Source: JBFMFH01 sp040752275 (GTDB taxonomy: Bacteria > Acidobacteriota > Vicinamibacteria > Vicinamibacterales > JAKQTR01). Taken from it: 26,163 bases of DNA. The stretch lies in the NCBI GenBank assembly GCA_040752275.1, contig JBFMFH010000040.1, positions 1 through 26,163 on the forward strand, in the 5' to 3' direction. The notes under the pieces are model-generated. The model worked only from the letters and a program-made list of their open reading frames with translations. It searched no databases and was not told the origin of the DNA. The position numbers and the translations under genes were made by a program. This document shows, piece by piece, positions 8,906 to 16,257 of the stretch (its first letter is position 1; each line of letters opens with the position of its first letter).

Positions 8906-9247
8906 CTAGGGGGTGGTCTCAGGTTCCTTGAGCCGAATGAGTTCGAGGTTGATGCTCGACATCTCTTCGAGCACCTTCATGGCCCGGTGGTAGTTCCGCA
9001 CCCAACGCTCGGCCAACGGCTGCAGGTCCTTAGGGACATACACCTGCCGCGTTCGGCCCTTTGCGTAGCTCACCGTCAGATAGTAGGCGGGCCCGTGCTT
9101 CTCGCCCAGCATGCATTTGCAGCCCACCTTCCCGCACTGGGTGTACCGTTCAATGAGCGATGCACGGAGAACCGGCCCGAGCCGGGAGAGCTGCTGGATG
9201 AGGCGTCGTCGACGACCCGCGAGCCGCCGGGCAGTGGCGCTGGCCAT
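8906..9247 (-). CDS. DUF6788-type protein within the IS
   Basis: A basic protein of 113 aa from the ATG at 9245-9247. It begins MASATARRLAGRRRRLIQQL, followed by a compact cysteine motif CGKVGCKC-x4-KHGPAYYL (Cys38, Cys43, Cys45), a GRTRQVYVPKDL strand-helix and a C-terminal helix (VLEEMSSINLELI). The combination matches the DUF6788 proteins that are often annotated next to transposase genes; their role is unknown. The motif suggests a small zinc or nucleic-acid-binding unit, which is inference. It is the first gene of the element on its strand, with the transposase start 80 bp downstream. The frame extends open to 9991, but the upstream part crosses the IS end and is antisense to the gene at 9578. 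Confidence 0.75.
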   Translation of the reverse strand: MASATARRLAGRRRRLIQQLSRLGPVLRASLIERYTQCGKVGCKCMLGEKHGPAYYLTVSYAKGRTRQVYVPKDLQPLAERWVRNYHRAMKVLEEMSSINLELIRLKEPETTP

Positions 9248-9380
9248 GGTCGTAACACTCGCACAAATGCTACGACAAGGCAAGCAGGAAAGCTGCGCCA
9301 GGTAGCCGCCGACCTCCTGCCGAGACACGTCCGCCTGCTGTGGAGCCGCGACGCCACCCCGCGGTCTCCGGGACAGCCGC

Positions 9381-9400
9381 GAAAGACTGGGGGCGGCAAG
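9381..9400. repeat. Right terminal inverted repeat of the IS
   Basis: The reverse complement matches 7250-7269 with small gaps (shared CCCCC-AGT core and TTC end). It abuts the second 12-bp target duplication. Confidence 0.75.
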
Positions 9401-9412
9401 GTGTGCAAACCC
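9401..9412. repeat. Right copy of the 12-bp target-site duplication
   Basis: GTGTGCAAACCC, identical to 7238-7249. The sequence after it (GCTTGG...) should be the original continuation of the left flank. Confidence 0.85.
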
Positions 9413-9577
9413 GCTTGGCAAGACGGGGCCACCAGTCGCCAAATGGGATCCTGAGGTGCACGAACACACCTCTGCGCCTCTCAGCGACGCGATTGAGGCG
9501 ATGAAGCAGCCCCGGGTTGCCTCCAAAACGGGCTGTGCGAGAAAGCACGTCGGCGGCCCCCGGAAGAAGGAGCAGCC

Positions 9578-10321
9578 GTGAAAGGAATGTCTTACCTGGC
9601 AGCGGCCGTCATCCTGGCAATCGCTGTTGGGGTTGGTGTCGCGGCCCAGAATCCCCCCTCGCACCTGCTGCCCGGCAGGTGGACCGTGAGTCTGACACCA
9701 AAGACGTTGGAGAACATGGCCTTCAGGCAGGCGTTCGACCGGCTGCCAGCGAGTACGAAGGCCGCGGTCTGGCAGAAGAAGATCCGCCGCAGCCTTGATG
9801 CCGAACCACTGACTGCGCTCGAGCGACAGGTTGTGCTTCGGGGGCTCGCACTGGCGGTTGAGTCGAAGTACAAGGATTCCTACGAAGCCGCCACGGCTCA
9901 GAAGGCAGCCGACCGTCCGTTCTGGACAGAGGTCCAGTTGGTGCTGGGCCTGCGGAAGTTCGTCTCGGTCTTTGTGTCGATTCCGAAGCATGAGATCAGC
10001 GAAGTAACGGCGGTCGAACCGCTGACCGAGGAAGCGATCGCCGAACTGAGGCTCGCGTTCGCAAAGGGGGCGATCGCATGTAGCGGTGTGAGTTCTTGGA
10101 TCTCAGGCCTCGCGGGTGGGCCCGGGCCACTTCTCCTTCGTCGCGAAGGTGACGACTGCAATTGCGACAGCAGCTCAGACTGCGACATTCAGGCTGGCGA
10201 GGACTGCTGCCAGTTCCGCCCCAGCGACCCGTGTCCAACGTGTAGTAAAAAGACCACCGGGTGTGGGGCGAACGGTCAGGTTCCTTGCAACTTCCTTTGC
10301 ATGGAGTGGATACCAGAATAG
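9578..10321 (+). CDS. Secreted fulvocin C-related protein with Cys-rich tail
   Basis: Exported protein of 247 aa, starting at a GTG preceded by AGAAGGAG (5-base spacing). A signal peptide spans about residues 1-24. A helical domain follows (about 46-145) with LPASTKAAVWQKKIRRSL, LTALERQVVLRGLALAVESKY and FWTEVQLVLGLRKFVSVFVSIP. The C-terminal 55 residues hold ten cysteines (194, 196, 202, 210, 211, 219, 222, 229, 237, 241), with CNC, DCC and the closing GCG...PCNFLC pattern. A helical leader plus a CNC...GCG...C tail is what annotation pipelines call bacteriocin fulvocin C-related protein, after the small cysteine-rich bacteriocin of Myxococcus fulvus. Whether the tail is released or toxic is unknown. 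The next gene is a tail-less paralogue. Confidence 0.65.
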   Translation: MKGMSYLAAAVILAIAVGVGVAAQNPPSHLLPGRWTVSLTPKTLENMAFRQAFDRLPASTKAAVWQKKIRRSLDAEPLTALERQVVLRGLALAVESKYKDSYEAATAQKAADRPFWTEVQLVLGLRKFVSVFVSIPKHEISEVTAVEPLTEEAIAELRLAFAKGAIACSGVSSWISGLAGGPGPLLLRREGDDCNCDSSSDCDIQAGEDCCQFRPSDPCPTCSKKTTGCGANGQVPCNFLCMEWIPE

Positions 10322-10394
10322 GCGGGACTGCGGAGATAGGGGCCGGCCACACGGTTGGCACGCACGCCTGTACGCTGTTTGGCTCGGAGGCATC

Positions 10395-11174
10395 ATGAGG
10401 AAGGCTGCAGTAGTCTGCGCGGCCATTTGGGCCGCAGTTGGTATCAAGGGCGGAGCAACAATGCAGGTTCAGACAAGGCCTGCGTACGCGGTCAGCAGGA
10501 CCGCTTGGACTCAAGAGACGGCGGCATTCCGGGACGCGCTCAACAAGCTTCCGGCAGCGACGCAGGCGGCGATCTGGCAGAAGAAGATCCGCAGGTGTCT
10601 CGAACGCATCGCGCTGACGCCAAGCGAGCGGTCGGCGGTGGAACGGGGGTTGGCACTGGCAGTGGAGTCCAAGTACAAAGCCACGGTTGCGGAAGGAATG
10701 GACCAGAAGGAGAAGGACAGAGGGGTGTGGAGCGAGATCGAGTTGATCCTCGGGCAGTCGAGGTTCCGTGAGATCTTCGTCTCGCTCCCGCGCCGGGAAA
10801 TCCTCGAAGTTGGCCCGGTTCCCGCGGTGGCCAACAGCGCGGGTCAGGAGGTGGACCTGTACACACGCGCGTACATGCGATTGGCCGATAAGGAGAAGGT
10901 GGCCATCTGGCAAGCCCACGTTCGCAAGTGCGCAGACACCGTGGCGCTTACGCGCATTGAGCGTGATGCCGTCGAAGGGGTCGCGGTCTTTCTTGGCGAT
11001 CACATCGACGCACCACCACTGGTATCCACCGCTGTGTCCGAGGCGCATCGGCCCTTCTGGGATTCAATCGAGAGGGTGCTCGGACGCGAGAGGTTTGCGG
11101 GCATCTTTCTGCAGATTCCGCGCGATGAGATTCTGAGACAGACAGGCTTCCCGCTCAGAGACAGCCTCAAGTAG
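10395..11174 (+). CDS. Fulvocin C-related paralogue with a duplicated helical domain and no Cys tail
   Basis: Protein of 259 aa from the ATG at 10395, which has GGAGG four bases upstream. A short hydrophobic N-terminus (about 1-22) may be a signal peptide. Two copies of the same domain follow. Copy 1 is at about 44-132 (LPAATQAAIWQKKIRRCL, LTPSERSAVERGLALAVESKY, VWSEIELILGQSRFREIFVSLP). Copy 2 is at about 158-243 (LADKEKVAIWQAHVRKCA, LTRIERDAVEGVAVFL, FWDSIERVLGRERFAGIFLQIP). Copy 1 shares about 20 identical bases with the upstream gene around the IWQKKIR motif (10572-10591), so the genes arose by tandem duplication. The cysteine-rich tail is absent, so if the tail is the effector this could be a partner or immunity-type protein. 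That role is inference. Confidence 0.65.
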   Translation: MRKAAVVCAAIWAAVGIKGGATMQVQTRPAYAVSRTAWTQETAAFRDALNKLPAATQAAIWQKKIRRCLERIALTPSERSAVERGLALAVESKYKATVAEGMDQKEKDRGVWSEIELILGQSRFREIFVSLPRREILEVGPVPAVANSAGQEVDLYTRAYMRLADKEKVAIWQAHVRKCADTVALTRIERDAVEGVAVFLGDHIDAPPLVSTAVSEAHRPFWDSIERVLGRERFAGIFLQIPRDEILRQTGFPLRDSLK

Positions 11175-11200
11175 CGGACGGCAACGTGGAACACCACGCC

Positions 11201-11228
11201 GGGGGCCCGACGTCGGCGTCGAGCCCCC
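11201..11228. terminator. Hairpin between convergent genes
   Basis: GGGGGC (11201-11206) and GCCCCC (11223-11228) flank a loop containing a second small palindrome, CCGACGTCGG. It lies in the 61-bp gap between the stops of the fulvocin-like paralogue (plus) and the C69 dipeptidase (minus), where a two-way terminator is expected. There is no T-run, so the call rests on position and symmetry. Confidence 0.4.
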
Positions 11229-11235
11229 GGGGGCC

Positions 11236-12942
11236 CTACTTCTTCTTCTCCGGGATCTTCGTCGTCCCATACCCGACGGCGTCCAGCCATTCCTTCGGGT
11301 AGCCAGCCGAACGCTCGCGGCCGCCCACATTGATGTAGCCGTCGTTGTACTTCATGATCAGGAAGTCGCTCAGCTTCCACCACTCCGCCACGGCCCCTGA
11401 TGCCATCAGGTTTGAGTAGTCGGTGATGTAGGCCCGCGCTTTCTCGGGGTCCTGCTTGTAGAGTTCGACGGCACGTTTCTCGACATCAGGCTGCAGGGCG
11501 AAGAAGCCGTCCTCGAGCACGTTGGAGGTCTTCCGGATGTCCTCGATCATCGCGTCGTAGCGGAGCTGCGCCCAGTTGCTCACGAAGTTGAAGGCCCACC
11601 AGGCGACGCGGCGGTCGAACTGGGCCCGTGTGCCGATCTCGTACGACTCGGGCAGACGCGTGAGGCCGGCGTAGAGCGGCACGTACACCGACGTCTTCGG
11701 GTCGTCCTGGGCGAACCAGACCAGGCCGCCAATCCAGGACGGCAGCCAGCCGCGTGTCTGGATGACGGTGGCGTACGAACAGCGGAAGATCGAGATCGGG
11801 CGCTCCCAGCCGAGGGAACCCTGCGGGGGGCGTACGGTCGTTGACCAGCGGTTGGGGTTGCCGAAGGGTCCGGCGGCAAGGCCCTGGGTCATGTCGAACT
11901 CGGTGCCCTCGTACGAGTCGCGGTGCAGGGCCATCAGGTCGCGCGGGCCGACCTTCCTCTCGGGCTTGACCGAGAAGGGCAGGTTCTGATCCCACGGATC
12001 GAGCTTGAGTGAAGGCGCCATCGTGCTCAGCACCCGCCACTCGCGCCGCGTGCTCCCGTAGGACGGCGGGCCGCCGTATGCCTTGCTGAAGTCGAATGGC
12101 TGGCCCTCCTTCCAGAAGCCCATCTCTCTTGCCACGGACGTGACGTTGGCGGAGGCCATCACGTGGTCCTCGTCCGCGAAGTCGAGGACCCCGAGACGGG
12201 AATGGTTGGCGCTCACGCCCACCTGGCCGTCGGGGATGCGGCGCGCGGCCCACACGGCGCCCTTCTCGGCAGGCCCGGCGCCGAAGATCTCGAACTGCCA
12301 GACTTCGTTCGGATCGACGACGGTCAGGCACTCGCCGGCATCCCCGTACCCGTACTTCGTCGCCAATTCGCCCATCAGCCGGATGGCGTCGCGGGCGCTC
12401 GCCGTGCGCTCGAGGGCGACGCGCTGCAGCTCCATGATGTCGAACCAACCCTCGTCGTTGTAGAGCTCCTGCCGGCCGCCGATGGTCGTCTCGCCCATCC
12501 CGAGCTGCTTCTCGTTCATGAATGAGTAGGATGCGTCGTAGCGAGTGAACGTCTGCTCGATGTCGGGGATCTCGCCGACCTTCACGGCCTGCGGGCGATC
12601 CTGGCCGAGCCCGCCGCCCTTCATCACCGGGCGCATCGTGCCGGGTGCGTTCTTCCTGCCCGCCACGATGTGGATCTGGAACTCGTAGTGGCCGTCGCAC
12701 GAGTGCGACGTCATGGTGGACCCGTCGACGGACGCATCCTTGCCCACGGGGATGGACGTGCACGCGCAGCAGATGTCCTGCTCGTCCACGCTGTCAGGAA
12801 TCTGTCCGGTCCCGCCCCACTTGCAGATGACGCCGCTCGCGGTGGTGGGCGGGGCCTGGGGCGGCTGCTGCGGGCCGGCGTTGATCGTCAGGCCGGCGAG
12901 CGTGAACAGGACGACAAGCGTCAGGAGGCCTCGTGCTCTCAT
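11236..12942 (-). CDS. Exported C69-family dipeptidase
   Basis: Protein of 568 aa with a signal peptide (about 1-22). The family start motif follows: the putative nucleophile Cys61 in CCACTSIPVGKDASVDGSTM, which matches the C-T-x(n)-A-S-x-D-G-S N-terminus of peptidase family C69 (PepD-like Ntn hydrolases). Unlike cytoplasmic PepD, the cysteine is preceded by about 38 residues after the signal cleavage site, so a pro-segment must be removed or the enzyme acts unprocessed. Later family-like blocks are GGRQELYNDEG, GECLTVVDPNEVWQFEIFG, RRIPDGQVGVSANHSRLG and FRCSYATVIQTRGWLP. It should cleave dipeptides outside the cytoplasm. The ATG has CGGAG seven bases upstream. It is the last gene of the five-gene minus-strand run, 12 bp after the M14 hydrolase. 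Confidence 0.85.
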   Translation of the reverse strand: MRARGLLTLVVLFTLAGLTINAGPQQPPQAPPTTASGVICKWGGTGQIPDSVDEQDICCACTSIPVGKDASVDGSTMTSHSCDGHYEFQIHIVAGRKNAPGTMRPVMKGGGLGQDRPQAVKVGEIPDIEQTFTRYDASYSFMNEKQLGMGETTIGGRQELYNDEGWFDIMELQRVALERTASARDAIRLMGELATKYGYGDAGECLTVVDPNEVWQFEIFGAGPAEKGAVWAARRIPDGQVGVSANHSRLGVLDFADEDHVMASANVTSVAREMGFWKEGQPFDFSKAYGGPPSYGSTRREWRVLSTMAPSLKLDPWDQNLPFSVKPERKVGPRDLMALHRDSYEGTEFDMTQGLAAGPFGNPNRWSTTVRPPQGSLGWERPISIFRCSYATVIQTRGWLPSWIGGLVWFAQDDPKTSVYVPLYAGLTRLPESYEIGTRAQFDRRVAWWAFNFVSNWAQLRYDAMIEDIRKTSNVLEDGFFALQPDVEKRAVELYKQDPEKARAYITDYSNLMASGAVAEWWKLSDFLIMKYNDGYINVGGRERSAGYPKEWLDAVGYGTTKIPEKKK

Positions 12943-12954
12943 GGGTGTGCTCCG

Positions 12955-14124
12955 TTACTCAAAGACCAGACGGCCCTGGCCGGCCGTGGCCGGGTCGCGC
13001 AGGAAGAAACCGACGCCCTTGCTGGTGACCTCCCGGAAGCGGGGAATGCCGAACGCAACGATTGCCCGATCCGGGTGATCCTCCGTCCAGGTCTCGAGGA
13101 CCTGGGCGACGGAGGACGTGTGGCGGCCGACGCGCACCGCGATCGGCCAGCCTCTTTCGTCGATGGTCTCGAACAGCAAGCCGTGCCGGCCGGCCTTGAC
13201 GACGAACTCGTCCTTTCCCGTCAGCAGCTGCTCTCGAGTGGTCTTGCCGCGAGTCGCATCGAGAAACGGCTCCGGCGCCTCGAAGAGCAGCGAGACGGCG
13301 CCGGAATGATCGCCGATCTCGCGGTGCGACAACCCGTGCAGGTTGAGGGGCGAGAACTCGGTGCCGATGGTGAATCCCTCGAGGTCCGTCAGCGTCATCG
13401 ACACCAGCGTCGCCAGCTCCTGGCCCTTCTGGTGGGTGACGATGGTACTGATGACGGGGTACTGCAACTCGGCCTCGTGCAGGTCGATGGCGAGGTCCAC
13501 CTGTTCGTGGCGAATGAGTTCCATGAACGCGAAGCACGTGCGTTCGGTCAGCGTGCCATTCGGCCGGCCCGGCCACGCGCGGTTGAGATTGCGGATATCG
13601 ACGTACGCGAGGTGCTGCCGCGACGGGTGGTGAATGTAGACCTCCGGATCCGGCCACTGGTCGACGGGGTTCGACCAGCGGTCTCCCATGCGGAAGGTCT
13701 GACCGCCCCAGAGCGTCTCGATCGTGTAATCGGCCGGATACGCGCCGCCGAGGCGCGTCACGGTCGTGGCGCTCCGGTTGGCGCTGAGCGCCACAATCAA
13801 GCGGCCGCGGTCGAACGTGGCGTGTTCGACGAGCAGCCAGGCGGCGAGCCGGCCAGCGGGCTCCTCCGGGTGGGTGCCTCCGAAGACGAGCGCTGTGCCG
13901 CCCGGTTCCTTGCCTTCGATCACATACAGGTTGATGTCGTTGACCGTGCCCTTGACGCCGTCGAAGTAGTCGCCGAGGGTCTTCACGCTCGTGACACCAG
14001 GTCCGAGGACGACCGCTTCGCGCAATCGCCGGTGGGCCGAGAACTCGATTCCGGCTGCGCCGGCCACGACGAGCGTCAGTGCTGCAAACGCGATCTTGCG
14101 CACGGTGGCGACCCGGGAGATCAT
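12955..14124 (-). CDS. M14 succinylglutamate desuccinylase/aspartoacylase-like hydrolase
   Basis: Zinc hydrolase of 389 aa with an N-terminal hydrophobic segment (about 8-26), so it is exported or membrane-anchored. Metal ligands are visible in GGTHPEEPAG (His85, Glu88) and IDLHEAE (His216). The substrate-binding block NLNRAWPG (Arg182) is the NxNRxFPG-type motif of the family. Relatives remove acyl groups from amino acids (AstE, aspartoacylase) or cleave C-terminal residues of peptides; the substrate here is unknown. I take the ATG at 14122-14124 (GAGGTG six bases upstream) rather than the GTG at 14131-14133. It begins 10 bp after the stop of the 54-aa membrane protein and ends 12 bp before the C69 dipeptidase. 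Confidence 0.82.
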   Translation of the reverse strand: MISRVATVRKIAFAALTLVVAGAAGIEFSAHRRLREAVVLGPGVTSVKTLGDYFDGVKGTVNDINLYVIEGKEPGGTALVFGGTHPEEPAGRLAAWLLVEHATFDRGRLIVALSANRSATTVTRLGGAYPADYTIETLWGGQTFRMGDRWSNPVDQWPDPEVYIHHPSRQHLAYVDIRNLNRAWPGRPNGTLTERTCFAFMELIRHEQVDLAIDLHEAELQYPVISTIVTHQKGQELATLVSMTLTDLEGFTIGTEFSPLNLHGLSHREIGDHSGAVSLLFEAPEPFLDATRGKTTREQLLTGKDEFVVKAGRHGLLFETIDERGWPIAVRVGRHTSSVAQVLETWTEDHPDRAIVAFGIPRFREVTSKGVGFFLRDPATAGQGRLVFE

Positions 14125-14134
14125 CGGCTTCACC

Positions 14135-14299
14135 TCACTTCAGGTGAACCAGCCGCAGCACGAGCGGCACGATCACGATCAGGTAGAGCACCTCGCGCTG
14201 CCAGTTGCGCTCGCGGACGAACTGTTCCACGAGCACCAAGGCCAGCAGGCCCGCCAGCACGTAGTAGAGCCCGGTGATCACCAGTTGCACGAGAATCAT
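14135..14299 (-). CDS. Small hydrophobic membrane protein, 54 aa
   Basis: A short gene, ATG at 14297-14299 and TGA at 14135-14137. It encodes two predicted membrane helices (ILVQLVITGLYYVLAGLLALVLV and EVLYLIVIVPLVLRLV) joined by a charged turn (EQFVRERNWQR). It sits tightly between the permease (45 bp upstream) and the M14 hydrolase (10 bp downstream), and AAGG lies just before the ATG. The hydrophobic pattern, charged loop and packing argue for a real gene. By analogy with small membrane partners of TRAP-type large permeases it could be a small subunit of the transporter. I do not recognise the family. Confidence 0.75.
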   Translation of the reverse strand: MILVQLVITGLYYVLAGLLALVLVEQFVRERNWQREVLYLIVIVPLVLRLVHLK

Positions 14300-14344
14300 G
14301 AGCGCCTTGCCTTCCGAGACCTCACTGGCCGCCGGTCCCTGTTC

Positions 14345-15646
14345 CTACACTCCCGTCAGCCACCCGAGCTTGCCGCCGAACACGACCATCAGCGTACCGA
14401 TGACGATGATAAAGACCGATGGCCACACGCACGCCCGGAGGAACGTGCCGTATGGCCCGTCGTAGCCGACGCGGTCCACGGTCAGCCGGCCGATGATGGC
14501 CGTCGGCGGCAGCGCGTCGCCGAGTGGCCAGATGACGCTCATGCCCGCGAGGGCCACGATGGGGTTCAGTCCGATCGTGTTGAACAGCAGCACGAGCGGC
14601 ACACCGATCACGGGCGCGGCGCCCCACATCAGCACGGCCTCCGACACGGGTAGCACAAGGAACAGCGTAGCGTAGACCACCATGACCGGCAGCGTGACCG
14701 TCGTGACCGCCAGCAGGCCACGCACGCCCGTCAGGGTCATGATCTGGACGAGAACGCCCACGACCGTGAGGGTGGCGAGGAGCGGCAGCAGCTGGCGGAC
14801 GGTCTCACCGGTGACGTCGCGCAGCGACGCCGCAGAGAGCCGGTTCGGTGAGAGCGCCCAGGTCAGCAGGGCGGCAAGCGCGAACATGAGCGGCAGACCG
14901 ATGACCGGTGTCGAATGCGGCCAGGTCCGGCCGATCGCGATCAATCCAAAGAACAGAAGGAAAGGGGCCGCAAGGCGCCACCACGACATCCCGGACGGTG
15001 CCTCTGGCAGCTCGCGAAGCGCGTGGTCGAGGTCGGTGGGGGTGCCCCTCCAACCCAGGGCGAAGCTCGTGACCAGCGCCCCGAGCAGGCACGGTAGCAG
15101 CAGAGGCCAGAAGAACCCGACGTAGGGCATGTTGACACCCGCGGCGGTCATCATGGCCCACAAACTGACCGGCGGGGCGGCCGCACTCAGGCCCGCGATG
15201 AGAAAGACGATCGCCGCAACTCTGACCTTTGCGATGCCCATGTGCCCCAGCACCGTGGCGACCATGCCCCCGACGATGAGCACCGTGACGCTGCCGGCGC
15301 CCGTCAGCGCCCCTGGAATCAGGAGCACGACACTGAGCAGCGTGAGCAGCAGCACGCGCTGGCGATGGAACCGGCGCAGAATGCCGCGTACAGCGAACGC
15401 CAGTCCGCCGGACGCCTTCAGCAGATTCATGAAGAGCGTGGCGGTGAAGAAGATGAGGTTGATGTCGAGGTAGGTCGCGGCGCCTTCAGCCACGTGCCGA
15501 GCGGGGAACCAGTACCCGCCCACCCAGGCACCGCTCATCGCGGAGGCGAGCATGGCGAGCTCGGTCGACAAGCGGACGGCGCGGCCCGCCGCATACACCC
15601 CGACCATGACGGCGAGGATGATCGAGGTTTCCGTGAACATGCTCAC
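14345..15646 (-). CDS. TRAP large-subunit-like (ion transporter superfamily) permease
   Basis: Polytopic protein of 433 aa with about 11-12 hydrophobic segments. Two similar halves each carry a re-entrant-type motif: APPVSLWAMMTAAGVNMPYVGF in the first and WPLGDALPPTAIIG in the second. The overall form resembles the DctM/TRAP large subunit and related ion-transporter families that import organic anions driven by Na+ or H+. The substrate is not readable; neighbouring peptidases suggest peptides, acyl-amino acids or their carboxylate products. The start is a GTG (15644-15646) with GAGG eight bases upstream; an ATG two codons later is the alternative. It follows the DUF6305-like gene by 14 bp, so the two are surely co-transcribed. 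Confidence 0.8.
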   Translation of the reverse strand: MSMFTETSIILAVMVGVYAAGRAVRLSTELAMLASAMSGAWVGGYWFPARHVAEGAATYLDINLIFFTATLFMNLLKASGGLAFAVRGILRRFHRQRVLLLTLLSVVLLIPGALTGAGSVTVLIVGGMVATVLGHMGIAKVRVAAIVFLIAGLSAAAPPVSLWAMMTAAGVNMPYVGFFWPLLLPCLLGALVTSFALGWRGTPTDLDHALRELPEAPSGMSWWRLAAPFLLFFGLIAIGRTWPHSTPVIGLPLMFALAALLTWALSPNRLSAASLRDVTGETVRQLLPLLATLTVVGVLVQIMTLTGVRGLLAVTTVTLPVMVVYATLFLVLPVSEAVLMWGAAPVIGVPLVLLFNTIGLNPIVALAGMSVIWPLGDALPPTAIIGRLTVDRVGYDGPYGTFLRACVWPSVFIIVIGTLMVVFGGKLGWLTGV

Positions 15647-15660
15647 GGGTGTGGCCTCGC

Positions 15661-16257
15661 CTACTTCCCGAATGTCGCCTTCAGGACGGATTCAATCTCG
15701 AGGTTCTTCTCGAAGAGCACGAGGGGGATCGAGCGGTTCTTCGAAATCGTCGTGAATCGTCCGTCTTCGTCGCCGTCCTTGCGCACGATGAGCAACTGCG
15801 AGAACGGACACACGGCATCGATCGACTGTTCGTCCGAATTGTCACCGGGGGCCGCGCCCTGGGCGCGCCGGGCCATTCCTTCGATATGGGCGCCGATGAC
15901 GAGCACACCCTGCTTCTTCGCTTCGGCGATGAGCGCCGTCGTCCGCGTGAGCTCGTCTCTCATCGACACGCCGGCGGCGCCCATGCCCTTGAGGCTCGCG
16001 CCCGTGACGATGATGAGGGACTTGAACGTCTTCGAGGCGAGGTCCTTGGCGGCCGCGTCGGCCTTGTACTCGTGGTCGATGCCCAGGCGCTTCAGGAACA
16101 CCGTGAACCTCAACGGGCCAGGACTCTGGCCGCACGACGTGACCAGCACGGGCGTCTCGGCGGTTGGCGGCGCTCCCTGAGCGGCGGCCGGCGCCGCGGC
16201 CGTGATGGTAATGAGGGAGACGAGAACGAGCGTGGCAACCGAGCAGGATCGGGACAT
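15661..16257 (-). CDS. Exported DUF6305-like protein
   Basis: Protein of 198 aa with a clear signal peptide (about 1-27, ending AAPAAAQG). The mature part starts ETPVLVTSCGQSPGPLRFTVFLKRLGI and contains a Rossmann-like series: SLIIVTGASLKGMGAAG, GVLVIGAHIEGMARRAQG and a Ser/Asp stretch before CPFSQLLIVRKDGDEDGRF. I recognise this as the DUF6305 type, which has no known function. As first gene of the run, and exported, it could be the binding component for the permease; this is inference. GAGGAA lies six bases before the ATG. It diverges from the gene at 16412, with heptamer repeats in the spacer. Confidence 0.7.
   Translation of the reverse strand: MSRSCSVATLVLVSLITITAAAPAAAQGAPPTAETPVLVTSCGQSPGPLRFTVFLKRLGIDHEYKADAAAKDLASKTFKSLIIVTGASLKGMGAAGVSMRDELTRTTALIAEAKKQGVLVIGAHIEGMARRAQGAAPGDNSDEQSIDAVCPFSQLLIVRKDGDEDGRFTTISKNRSIPLVLFEKNLEIESVLKATFGK

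Larger units (their letters stand above)
7250..9400 (-). mobile_element. IS4-type insertion element, 2,151 bp, with two accessory genes
   Basis: The limits come from three agreeing signs. A perfect 12-bp direct repeat flanks the element (7238-7249 and 9401-9412). Immediately inside it are terminal inverted repeats at 7250-7269 and 9381-9400, which share CT-GCYG-CCCCC-AGT-TTC with small gaps; weaker similarity continues inward to about 40 bp. Inside is a transposase with the IS4 signature Y-x2-R-x3-E-x6-K. All three genes point leftward in the order DUF6788, transposase (amber-interrupted), KTSC protein. Ordinary IS4 elements are about 1.4-1.6 kb with one gene, so this one is larger and carries extra genes. 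The transposase looks inactive, so the copy may be immobile unless complemented in trans. Confidence 0.82.

Noticed and set aside
7629..8909. Plus-strand open frame of 426 codons over the transposase
   Set aside because: It is antisense to a frame with clear DDE and YREK motifs and shows only Glu/Arg/Gly-rich low complexity, typical of mirror frames in high-GC DNA.
8906..9991. Full 361-codon frame as one protein ending in DUF6788
   Set aside because: The upstream part crosses the IS boundary and runs antisense to the secreted protein at 9578; the DUF6788 domain begins cleanly at the ATG at 9247.
10116..10394. Upstream extension of the fulvocin-like paralogue
   Set aside because: It overlaps the previous gene in another frame and lacks a ribosome site; the ATG at 10395 has GGAGG and starts a hydrophobic leader.
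12670..14277. Plus-strand open frame of 535 codons over the C69 and M14 genes
   Set aside because: It is antisense to two recognised hydrolases, its composition is biased, and no domain is visible.
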